Source: Mariprofundaceae bacterium (lineage in GTDB: Bacteria > Pseudomonadota > Zetaproteobacteria > Mariprofundales > Mariprofundaceae). Taken from it: DNA of 19,466 nt. The stretch's first letter is position 1. Each line of letters opens with the position of its first letter. Under the pieces are notes generated by a model that did not search any database, had not been told where the DNA came from, and was given only the letters and a program-made list of their open reading frames with translations. Location: positions 1-19,466 of the forward strand of contig WFOJ01000128.1 in NCBI GenBank assembly GCA_015488125.1, read 5' to 3'. The position numbers were made by a program, and so were the translations under genes. Positions 1 to 5,961 of the stretch are shown piece after piece.

Positions 1-839
1 CCGTGCTGCGTTCACGCGCTGGTATCAAGGATCCGCGCCGCCCCATTGGCTCTTTCCTGTTCCTCGGGCCAACCGGCGTTGGTAAAACTGAACTGGCCCG
101 CACGCTGGCGCACAATCTGTTTGATTCGGAAGACAGCATGGTGCGCATTGACATGAGTGAATACATGGAAAAGCACACTGTTTCGCGGCTGGTCGGCGCA
201 CCACCGGGCTATGTTGGTTTCGATGAAGGCGGCCAGTTGACTGAGGCTGTGCGGCGTAAGCCTTATTGCGTGTTGCTGCTGGATGAAATTGAAAAAGCGC
301 ACCCTGATGTCTTCAATGTGTTGTTGCAGTTGCTGGATGACGGACGACTGACGGATTCTCATGGTCGCACGGTCAATTTTCATCAATGTATCGTCATCAT
401 GACCAGTAATATCGGCAGCGAATATCTGCTGGATGGTATTACTGCGTCAGGCGATATTACTGAAGAAGCACGCAACAAGGTGATGGGATTGCTGCGCCAA
501 CATTTCCGCCCTGAGTTCCTTAACCGGATTGATGATACGGTACTCTTTAAACCGCTCACCCAGGCGGATATTATGCAGGTTGTGCGCCTCTTCCTGGAGA
601 GTTTGCAACAGCGACTGGAAGAGCAACAAGTACACCTGAAGGTGGACGACAGCGCCTGCCGCTGGCTGGCTGAGACAGGCTATGATCCGGTGTATGGAGC
701 CAGACCGCTTAAACGCGTGATTCAACAGCAGCTTGAAACACCCATTGCCCGCATGCTGATCGGTTCCGAAGTGCTGCCAGGGCAATGCCTGCATGTATCG
801 TGTGAGGGTGATGGTTTGCGTTTTGTAACTGAAGACTGA
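1..839 (+). CDS. clpB: ClpB disaggregase, C-terminal part (5' end outside window)
   Basis: This is the second AAA+ module and C-terminal small domain of ClpB, the ATP-driven hexameric disaggregase that works with DnaK/DnaJ/GrpE in the cytoplasm. The frame is open from the window edge, so the true start lies upstream. Visible motifs are Walker A GPTGVGKTE, the pore-loop region GAPPGYVGFDEGGQLTEAVRR, Walker B LLLDEIEKAHPDV, sensor 1 MTSNIGS, the arginine finger in FRPEFLNRID, and sensor 2 GARPLKR near the end. The protein stops normally after the small domain. ClpA and ClpC are less likely: the wording of the Walker and pore-loop segments is that of ClpB, but the N-terminal and middle domains that would settle it are not in the window. 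There is no clear U-tract terminator directly behind it; two hairpins follow (865-880 and 901-960). Confidence 0.95.
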   Translation, partial: VLRSRAGIKDPRRPIGSFLFLGPTGVGKTELARTLAHNLFDSEDSMVRIDMSEYMEKHTVSRLVGAPPGYVGFDEGGQLTEAVRRKPYCVLLLDEIEKAHPDVFNVLLQLLDDGRLTDSHGRTVNFHQCIVIMTSNIGSEYLLDGITASGDITEEARNKVMGLLRQHFRPEFLNRIDDTVLFKPLTQADIMQVVRLFLESLQQRLEEQQVHLKVDDSACRWLAETGYDPVYGARPLKRVIQQQLETPIARMLIGSEVLPGQCLHVSCEGDGLRFVTED

Positions 840-864
840 TCCTAAAAAAAACCTGGTACAGTGC

Positions 865-880
865 CACTTCTGTAGAAGTG
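865..880. repeat. Short perfect hairpin behind clpB
   Basis: CACTTC and GAAGTG form a 6-bp stem around the loop TGTA, 26 bases after the clpB stop codon. The bases after it (AAATTATCTG) are AT-rich but not a T run, so it is at best a weak terminator. Confidence 0.4.
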
Positions 881-900
881 AAATTATCTGTCACGCAGAT

Positions 901-960
901 GGAGTCATCGGATAAACCTTTGGTTTTTCGCGAAACTAAAAAAGGGAGTCCGATGACTCC
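901..960. repeat. 60-nt hairpin with perfect 12-bp arms
   Basis: GGAGTCATCGGA (901-912) and TCCGATGACTCC (949-960) are exact reverse complements. The inner part also pairs: CCTT (917-920) with AAGG (942-945), and TGGTTT (921-926) with AAACTA (933-938, one wobble) around the loop TTCGCG. The whole unit is one nearly continuous imperfect hairpin. It may be a small non-autonomous mobile repeat (MITE or REP-like) or the clpB terminator. No T tract follows, which favours a repeat. Confidence 0.55.
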
Positions 961-1031
961 AAAAGCGGATCGTACAGCACGCAAGCAATGCGGTGGAAGC
1001 GTTAATATCGATAGACACAGACGCTCTGGCT

Positions 1032-1128
1032 GGAAGTCTGTCGGACTTTGTCAGTCGTCACGAGAAATAGCGGGATTGAGTCAAATATACGACCTGTTGG
1101 CGGTAAGTAGCAGCGCTATTTAACAAAA
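1032..1128 (+). repeat. Diverged dispersed repeat, copy A
   Basis: About 97 bases that align, at roughly three-quarters identity by eye, with the reverse complement of 13350-13447. The best conserved parts are GAGAAATAGCGG and ATACGACCTGTTGG. In one frame both copies read a similar peptide (REIAGLSQIYDLLAVSSSAI here), which loosely resembles the VSSGAI region of amino-acid kinases such as glutamate 5-kinase. Copy A ends that frame with TAA. It may be a relic of a duplicated gene start or of a mobile element; the kinase link is weak. Confidence 0.5.
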
Positions 1129-1218
1129 ATATCGGTCAATATCCGGTTTTTCGCAGTAAATCTTTCCATTCTCGGACAGTCTCCTTGGGTGCGATCATCC
1201 GCGATGACGCTATCTTCG

Positions 1219-1512
1219 TTATCGCATACCGGATTCGGAAAATATCATCCGCAGCTCCCGATAATCTTCTAATTCCAGCAACAACCGGGTTTTGTCGTTG
1301 CGGGCAACCTCCTGCCACGAACGATCTTCGAGCGCGCCGACCAGCGCATAGAGAAAATTCAGACTGGGCTTGATATGCCCTTCATTGCAGAGGCGAACGA
1401 ATGCCTCTATCGGGCCGATGGCTTTAAGCTCGGCCACGGTATGGATGCCGATCTCGTTCAGGCATCGCTCCGATTTCGGCCCTAGGCCCTTTAGTTTGCT
1501 CAACTCCCCCAT
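1219..1512 (-). CDS. TfoX C-terminal domain protein
   Basis: The 97-residue product matches the stand-alone TfoX C-terminal domain, a small helix-hairpin-helix-like fold found at the end of the competence regulator TfoX/Sxy and also as separate proteins. The recognisable core is LKGLGPKSERCLNEIGIHTV, followed by ELKAIGPIEAFVRLC and the LNFLYALVGAL stretch typical of the family. The TfoX N-terminal domain is absent. The ATG at 1512 has no strong ribosome binding site (GTGGGATGATGCGCGC precedes it). The frame stays open upstream for 17 codons to a TAA at 1564-1566, and beyond that stop it continues into an ABM-like fragment. So this could be the 3' part of a broken longer gene rather than an independent one. 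Its role is unknown; DNA uptake control is only a family-level guess. Confidence 0.75.
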   Translation of the reverse strand: MGELSKLKGLGPKSERCLNEIGIHTVAELKAIGPIEAFVRLCNEGHIKPSLNFLYALVGALEDRSWQEVARNDKTRLLLELEDYRELRMIFSESGMR

Positions 1513-1563
1513 GCGCGCATCATCCCACGCGGATACCGCATTTGCAAATGTTTGCTCGTTGCA

Positions 1564-1725
1564 TTACAGCAAAAATGGTCCATAAATCTTACCTCTTCGA
1601 CTGTATCCATGTAAGGTTGGAAGTTCGCTCAAGGCTCTGGTTGTTTTTGTCCTCAACGCGGAGATGCAATCTATGTATTCTTCCTTGACGGTAAATATGG
1701 CAATTTCCCATACGCAGTTCGGCAT
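1564..1725 (-). pseudogene. N-terminal fragment of an ABM-like small protein
   Basis: On the minus strand an excellent ribosome binding site (AAAGGAGG, 1731-1738) precedes two ATGs, at 1728 and 1725. Spacing favours 1725, giving MPNCVWEIAIFTVKEEY and 53 codons in all before TAA at 1564-1566. The opening resembles antibiotic-biosynthesis-monooxygenase (ABM/Dabb-like) ferredoxin-fold proteins, which normally run to about 100 residues, so it is truncated. After the stop, the same frame is open through CNEQTFANAVSAWDDAR into the TfoX-domain gene. Either a nonsense mutation has split a fusion gene, or a deletion joined two unrelated ends. The family call is tentative. Confidence 0.45.
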
Positions 1726-1761
1726 CATGTCCTCCTTTGCAAATCGAACTGCGGGAAATTG
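1701..1761. repeat. Inverted repeat flanking the ABM-like start site
   Basis: CAATTTCCC plus GCAGTTCG (1701-1721, with four extra bases ATAC between them) is the reverse complement of the 17 bases at 1745-1761. In the minus-strand transcript this makes a 17-bp stem with a 4-nt bulge. The ribosome binding site and both ATGs of the ABM-like fragment lie in its 23-nt loop. One arm is coding (the CVWEIAI region) and the other is upstream, which suggests a local inverted duplication. Confidence 0.6.
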
Positions 1762-1802
1762 TACGCAGGCACTACTGACAGCGTGCTGTCACTCCTGTTG
1801 GC

Positions 1803-2084
1803 ATTGTGCGGCCGAGGCGAGATATGCGGGAAGTCTGGCTTCTTTTCGTTCAGGAACGTTGGCAAATCGGGGTTGGTCATTACCATTACGGATATACAAT
1901 CTGGTTTTGTCGATACATCCAAGGCTCAGGGCGAGGGTTGTTCTGGGTGGCACCGCCATCCAAAGCGACGCAACAAATTTATGCAGCTACCGGAAAAAAG
2001 CGAAAGCATGCCTATATTACCAAACGCTGGCGGCTTATTGCATGGATAATGCGATGGATGCCTGATGTAGTTTATAACAGATGA
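1803..2084 (+). pseudogene. Short-chain dehydrogenase/reductase, C-terminal remnant with two frameshifts
   Basis: Three consecutive pieces in three frames join into one SDR C-terminus. RYAGSLASFRSGTLANRG (1820-1873) corresponds to the YxxSK helix region. LVITITDIQSGFVDTSKAQG (1873-1932) corresponds to the usual V-x-x-I-x-PGFVDT segment. LFWVAPPSKATQQIY onward (1938-2084), ending in YITKRWRLIAWIMRWMPD, is the membrane-associated tail common in SDRs of the YbbO type. Frameshifts fall near 1872 and 1937. The N-terminal Rossmann part with the glycine-rich NAD(P) motif is missing, and the catalytic Tyr-Lys pair is degraded (YAGSLAS). This is a dead fragment. It stops 26 bases before the SnoaL-like gene, so the two may once have been an operon. 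Confidence 0.65.
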
Positions 2085-2110
2085 TAATAATTGGTATCGG
2101 GAGCAGTCAC

Positions 2111-2524
2111 ATGTCGGAAAAGAATAAAGAGCTCGTCAGAAATTTTATCGAAACTGTAATCAATAAACGGCAGGAGCATTTGGCTGCCGATTTTATCGCT
2201 CCGGATTATATTGATCACAACAGTAGCGCCGAGCCTGTCGGCATCGATGGAATGCTCTGCCACATCCGCGCAGTTCGTTCCACCTATCCCGATCTAAAGG
2301 TAGTGATCCATGATCAGATTGCCGAAGGAGAAAAGGTTGTCACCCACATCAGCATTATCGGCACGCACGAAGGCCGCTGGCTGGGTATGACACCAACGTA
2401 TCAACGTGTTTCCATTGATGCGGTCAATATCGACCGGGTAAAGAACGGAAAAATCATCGAACACCGAGGCATGGCCAATACGCTGGAGGCACTACTGGAG
2501 ATCGGCGCGGTGAAGCCTGCGTAG
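2111..2524 (+). CDS. SnoaL-like / ester cyclase family protein (NTF2 fold)
   Basis: The 137-residue product belongs to the SnoaL-like polyketide-cyclase or 'ester cyclase' group of the NTF2-like superfamily. These are small cone-shaped alpha+beta proteins with a hydrophobic pocket, and most bacterial members have unknown substrates. Typical features are the opening KNKELVRNFIETVINKRQ, then FIAPDYIDHN, the YPDLKVVIHDQIAEGEKVV segment, a middle strand THEGRWLGMTPT, and the closing DRVKNGKIIEHRGMANTLE. I start it at the ATG at 2111 because GGGAG (2099-2103) lies seven bases before it; an in-frame ATG at 2081 has no such site. It follows the SDR remnant directly. SDR and NTF2-like genes often neighbour each other, so its pathway partner may have been lost. 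It appears intact. Confidence 0.85.
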   Translation: MSEKNKELVRNFIETVINKRQEHLAADFIAPDYIDHNSSAEPVGIDGMLCHIRAVRSTYPDLKVVIHDQIAEGEKVVTHISIIGTHEGRWLGMTPTYQRVSIDAVNIDRVKNGKIIEHRGMANTLEALLEIGAVKPA

Positions 2525-2703
2525 TCAGCTCTCTTAGTTTTCCACCAGTCATCCGTTGAATTGACGCGACCCTCTCTTACGGGTGGCTTGTTGATGATTC
2601 GGTCATGGAGGGTTTCCCTGTAAATGCAATATCAATGGATGCATATGAGCGACCACTTGGCATCCATAAGAAGAGTGGTGAATTGCAGCGTTATTGGGCG
2701 ATT

Positions 2704-2736
2704 TCCGTTTGTTTATCGCGCTATTTCACCGTTCGT
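2704..2736 (+). promoter_or_regulatory. Candidate LytTR regulator binding repeats
   Basis: Two 9-mers, TCCGTTTGT (2704-2712) and ACCGTTCGT (2728-2736), both fit the published LytTR-domain consensus [TA][AC][CA]GTTN[AG][TG] at every position. They are direct repeats whose starts lie 24 bases apart, slightly more than the 21-22 usual for AgrA-type sites. They end 10 bases before a plausible -35 element. The operon they precede ends in a LytTR response-regulator gene, so autoregulation is the natural reading. The rest of the 2525-2803 gap shows nothing else I can support. Confidence 0.45.
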
Positions 2737-2746
2737 CGCAACGTCA

Positions 2747-2776
2747 TTGCCTGCCGATGTACTGAACGCCTATGTT
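2747..2776 (+). promoter_or_regulatory. Candidate sigma70 promoter of the seven-gene operon
   Basis: TTGCCT (2747-2752), an 18-base spacer and TATGTT (2771-2776) would start transcription near 2783, about 20 bases before the first ATG. The -10 element matches the consensus at four of six positions, so it is a weak promoter of the kind that needs an activator. Confidence 0.35.
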
Positions 2777-2803
2777 GCCGCCATCCCCGAACAAGGAGGC
2801 GAC

Positions 2804-3340
2804 ATGAATCTCACGCGATTACCACCTGTTTTCTTTCTCTGCCTGGTGCTGTTGTTCCCCGGAGACCTCCATGCTGATGAAAGCGCTTTTGCGCAGGCGC
2901 GAAGCGTTTTTATGCAAGCCTTGCAAGAACAGGACGGCGCACTGGACCGGGCTACGGCGCAGTTCGAAAGCCTTGTCCGTAGCGAACCCGGCAATCCAGT
3001 GTATCTGGCCTATCTGGGGGCATGTACGGCATTGCACGCTCGCGAGGCATGGATGCCGTGGAGCAAGATGCACTATGGTGAACAGGGCCTGGAGATGATT
3101 GACCGGGCGCTGGGCACGGCAGAAAAAAAGAATCGCGAAACGATGCTTGATGGCGTTCCTCTCATGCTCCGGACGCAATTCATCGCCGCACAAACCTTTA
3201 TCGACATGCCCGATGCAATTTTTCATCGCCGGGACAGGGGCAGGCGTTTGCTGAAAAAGATCATCCGCGTACCGGAGTTTGCGGTCGCGCCTGCATCATT
3301 CCGGCAAGCCGTGCTCGATGCGGATCGGGGGCAGAGATGA
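2804..3340 (+). CDS. Secreted TPR-containing protein, first gene of the Lol-like/LytST operon
   Basis: I choose the ATG at 2804, preceded by AAGGAGG, giving 178 residues. Longer open versions start far upstream without a ribosome binding site and would bury the signal peptide. The N-terminus NLTRLPPVFFLCLVLLFPGDLHA is a clear signal peptide, so the protein should be periplasmic. The mature part has helical TPR-like repeats (an AQARSVFMQALQEQ stretch, then ATAQFESLVRSEPGNPVYLAYLGA, then EQGLEMIDRALGTAEKKN). The C-terminal region contains MPDAIFHRRDRGRRLLKKII. Its stop codon overlaps the ATG of the ABC ATPase (ATGA), so the two are translationally coupled. I do not recognise a named family; a scaffolding or partner role for the exporter is inferred from position only. 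Confidence 0.8.
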   Translation: MNLTRLPPVFFLCLVLLFPGDLHADESAFAQARSVFMQALQEQDGALDRATAQFESLVRSEPGNPVYLAYLGACTALHAREAWMPWSKMHYGEQGLEMIDRALGTAEKKNRETMLDGVPLMLRTQFIAAQTFIDMPDAIFHRRDRGRRLLKKIIRVPEFAVAPASFRQAVLDADRGQR

Positions 3341-4005
3341 AAACGCCGCTGCTGATTTGCAATCAGGTCTCCAAATCCTACCGGCAAGGTTCCGCCCGCG
3401 TACCGGCGCTGCGTCAGGTGTCCCTGCGTATCGGGGAAGGTGAATTTGTCGCCCTGACCGGACCCTCGGGAAGCGGCAAGAGTACGCTGCTCAATATCTG
3501 CGGCTTGCTGGACCAGCCCGATAACGGAGAACTGCTGCTGGCCGGACGCCCCTGCCATGGTGAGCGGGAGCGGGTGAAAAGAAGGCGGGATGAGATCGGT
3601 TTTGTGTTTCAGAACTTCGGCCTGATCCCGGTGATGAGCGCGTTTGAAAACATCGAGTATCCGCTGCTGTTGTCGGGCATGCCTGCCGCCCGGAGAAAGG
3701 AACGGGTGGAGCGGATGCTGGATGCCGTGGGCATTGCCGATTTCAGCCATCACCTGCCGGATGCCCTCTCCGGCGGACAGCGGCAGCGTGTGGCGATTGC
3801 CCGGGCGCTGGTCAAGGAACCGCCGCTGGTCATCGCCGATGAACCGACGGCCAATCTTGATACGGCCACCGCCGAATCCATGGTGGCGCTGATGAAGTCC
3901 CTCTGTCATGGCATGGGCGTGACCTTCCTGATTGCCACGCATGACGAGCGCATGTCCGCCCACTGTGATCGCATTGAACGCATAATCGACGGCGTGTTGT
4001 CATGA
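3337..4005 (+). CDS. ABC transporter ATP-binding protein, LolD/MacB type
   Basis: This 222-residue cytoplasmic ATPase belongs to the LolD/MacB/FtsE group that powers mechanotransmission exporters acting on periplasmic substrates. All motifs are present: Walker A GPSGSGKST (about residue 42-50), Q-loop FVFQNFGLIPVMSAFENIEY, signature LSGGQRQRVAIARAL, Walker B LVIADEPTANLD, and the H-loop IATHDERM. Its length is normal for LolD. The start overlaps the TPR gene and its stop overlaps the permease ATG (ATGA again). Together with the permease it should make a homodimeric ATPase plus two FtsX-fold subunits. The substrate is not readable from the ATPase; the downstream LolA-like and outer-membrane genes suggest lipoprotein or lipid transfer to the outer membrane. 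Confidence 0.92.
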   Translation: MKTPLLICNQVSKSYRQGSARVPALRQVSLRIGEGEFVALTGPSGSGKSTLLNICGLLDQPDNGELLLAGRPCHGERERVKRRRDEIGFVFQNFGLIPVMSAFENIEYPLLLSGMPAARRKERVERMLDAVGIADFSHHLPDALSGGQRQRVAIARALVKEPPLVIADEPTANLDTATAESMVALMKSLCHGMGVTFLIATHDERMSAHCDRIERIIDGVLS

Positions 4006-5213
4006 AGTGGTTGCTGTTTGCCTGGAAGAATGTCTGGCGCAACCGCCGTCGCTCCATCACCACCGCCATGATTGCCGGCACCGGCTCCGCCGCCTTGCTT
4101 ATTTTTGCCGGTTACATGCTGTTTACCTTTGAATCACTGAGCGAAATGAGCGCCCGCCAGAACGGTCACCTGATCGTCTCTCACGCCAGCTATTTTGAAG
4201 ATGATGAGCCTTCGCCGATGGCTTACGGTCTGAAGCGGTGGACAGCTATTCAGCAGCAATTGAAGGCCGTGACGGAGGTGAAGCAGGTGCTGCCGCGCAT
4301 TCAGTTCTCCGACCTGATTTCCAACGGCGAGATATCGAAAATCTTCGTCGGTCACGGCGTGGATGCCGAACATGAGTTCGAAATCCAGGGACCGTTTCTG
4401 GATATCCGTCAGGGGTCGCTGCTCAATCCCGATGCCGGGATGCCGGAGGTCATGCTGGGTGTAGATCTGGCGCGGTCGCTGCAAGCGAAGCCGGGGGATG
4501 TGCTGACACTGCTCGGCACGACCAGTGACGGCGTGCTCAACGGCCTGGATGTCAGGCTTGTCGGAACAGTGGCCACCGGCTCGCCGGAGATGGACAAGCG
4601 CGCGCTGACCGTGTCGCTGGCAACCGCTCAGGAGCTATTGAATACAGAGGCCGTATCCACGCTGTCCGTCTATCTGTATCGCACGGAGCAGACCGATGCC
4701 ATGCTGCCCGTATTGCAGGCGCAATATCCCGATCTGGATGTCAGGGCATGGCACGAACTGGCCTTTTTCTATCATAAGGTGCGCGATCTCTACGAACTGA
4801 TCTTCGGCGTCATGGGCCTCATTATCCTGATCGTCGTGTTGTTGTCGGTCGCCAATACGATGTCGATGGCCGTATTAGAGCGCACCCGCGAAATCGGAGT
4901 GATGGCGGCGATGGGCGCATTTCCCCGCCAGATCCTGTGGAATCTAGTGCTGGAATCGGCGTTTATTGGTCTGATCGGCGCGCTGCTGGGTGTTTTACTG
5001 GCCGGAGCAGTGACCGTCTGGCTTCCCTTTGCCAACGTGATGATGCCTCCGCCGCCGGGCAGCAATGTCGGCTACCCGCTGATACTCCATTTTTCCGCCA
5101 CGGCCTATGCGCTTGTTGCCGCCATGATGGTCGCGGTCACCATGCTTGGCGGATTTCTGGCGGCGCGTAGCGGCGTGAAAAGACCCATCGTGGAGGCGCT
5201 GGCCTATGTCTAG
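4002..5213 (+). CDS. ABC transporter permease, FtsX/LolE/MacB family
   Basis: The 403-residue product has the layout of MacB/LolC/LolE permeases. One TM helix is near the N-terminus (MIAGTGSAALLIFAGYMLF). A periplasmic core of about 240 residues follows, then three C-terminal helices (LIFGVMGLIILIVVLLSVANT, FIGLIGALLGVLLAGAVTVW and YALVAAMMVAVTMLGGFLAA). The cytoplasmic elbow MAVLERTREIGVMAAMGAFP is the hallmark FtsX-domain sequence that contacts the ATPase. Only one permease gene is present, so the complex is probably homodimeric like MacB rather than LolCE. It overlaps both neighbours (4 bases with the ATPase, 8 with the LolA-like gene). The gene looks intact. Confidence 0.92.
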   Translation: MKWLLFAWKNVWRNRRRSITTAMIAGTGSAALLIFAGYMLFTFESLSEMSARQNGHLIVSHASYFEDDEPSPMAYGLKRWTAIQQQLKAVTEVKQVLPRIQFSDLISNGEISKIFVGHGVDAEHEFEIQGPFLDIRQGSLLNPDAGMPEVMLGVDLARSLQAKPGDVLTLLGTTSDGVLNGLDVRLVGTVATGSPEMDKRALTVSLATAQELLNTEAVSTLSVYLYRTEQTDAMLPVLQAQYPDLDVRAWHELAFFYHKVRDLYELIFGVMGLIILIVVLLSVANTMSMAVLERTREIGVMAAMGAFPRQILWNLVLESAFIGLIGALLGVLLAGAVTVWLPFANVMMPPPPGSNVGYPLILHFSATAYALVAAMMVAVTMLGGFLAARSGVKRPIVEALAYV

Positions 5214-5961
5214 AATCATATTCTTTCTTCTGATCGGCATGCTCTGCCAGCCCGCAGCGCTCCATGCCGCCTCCGCCGATGCGACCTATGATGCCGCCAC
5301 GATACTGTCGCTTGCCGATGGCTTCAGAAAGCCCGACGGCGACACCCGCGTCGAACTGGATGTGCTGTTGTTCCGGAATGGAGAGATGGAGAGCCGCAAG
5401 ACTTATACGGTATACATGAAACCCGGCAGGCGTTCGCTGGCGCTGTTCAAAAGCCCCGGCGAACAGGGGCAGAAGGCATTGCAACTGGATGAGCGTTTCT
5501 ATCTGCTGCTGCCGAAATCGAGGCGTCCGGTACGCATATCGCCGATGCAGAAGCTGCTGGGTGAGGCGGCGATCGGCGATATCAGTACCATGGTCTGGTC
5601 GGAGGATTACAACGGGCAGGTGGCGGATGCCGCCGCCATGGTCGGCGATACGCCTGCCATCAGGCTGACTCTGACAGCCAGGCGTGCTGCTGTGACCTAC
5701 GAGAAGATCGAACTGTGGGTCGCCCGGCACGGTTTCAGGCCGATTCAGGCCAACCTGTTTCTGAAATCGGGGCGCATTGCCAAGCGTGTGGCGTACCGCG
5801 CAGGTTCGCTGAACGGCAGGGAGATGATCACTGCCATGGTCATGGAAGATCGCATCCAGAAGCAGAAACGAACGGAGATTCGTTATCGGAGCATCGAGTC
5901 GGTATCCGTGCCAGATCGTTATTTCAACCCGGCCTATCTGGCTCGCAACCATGTGGACTAG
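5206..5961 (+). CDS. LolA-like outer-membrane lipoprotein-sorting protein
   Basis: This is a 251-residue secreted protein with an N-terminal signal peptide (IIFFLLIGMLCQPAALHA). The mature part resembles the COG2834 'outer membrane lipoprotein-sorting protein' group, which has a LolA/LolB-like open beta barrel that shields hydrophobic cargo. Typical stretches are YTVYMKPGRRSLALFKSPGE with KALQLDERFYLLLPKSRRPV, then RISPMQKLLGEAAIGDISTM. The family usually sits beside MMPL/RND or LolE-type transporters, as here. It overlaps the permease by 8 bases and the barrel gene by 11. The likely role is to carry a hydrophobic substrate across the periplasm from the ABC complex toward the outer-membrane protein. 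The substrate is unknown; canonical LolA would be shorter and would not sit in a specialised operon. Confidence 0.82.
   Translation: MSRIIFFLLIGMLCQPAALHAASADATYDAATILSLADGFRKPDGDTRVELDVLLFRNGEMESRKTYTVYMKPGRRSLALFKSPGEQGQKALQLDERFYLLLPKSRRPVRISPMQKLLGEAAIGDISTMVWSEDYNGQVADAAAMVGDTPAIRLTLTARRAAVTYEKIELWVARHGFRPIQANLFLKSGRIAKRVAYRAGSLNGREMITAMVMEDRIQKQKRTEIRYRSIESVSVPDRYFNPAYLARNHVD

Larger units (their letters stand above)
840..1218. other. Gene-free stretch between clpB and the TfoX-domain gene
   Basis: I see no credible gene in these 379 bases. They contain a short perfect hairpin (865-880), a 60-nt hairpin with perfect 12-bp arms (901-960) and one copy of a diverged dispersed repeat (1032-1128). 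A small open frame at 878-1123 exists, but it runs through the hairpin and the repeat and has no convincing ribosome binding site. Confidence 0.6.

Noticed and set aside
878..1123. An 81-codon open frame behind clpB
   Set aside because: It spans the 60-nt hairpin and the diverged repeat, has no good ribosome binding site, and copy B breaks the same frame with TGA.
1136..1318. A minus-strand open frame ending APKETVREWKDLLRKTGY
   Set aside because: The tail looks protein-like, but it overlaps the end of the TfoX-domain gene in another frame, has no start site, and matches no family I know.
2605..2803. Upstream starts that would lengthen the TPR gene or make another protein
   Set aside because: No ribosome binding site, Cys/Arg-rich composition, and they would place a signal peptide in the middle of the protein. 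ATG 2804 has AAGGAGG.
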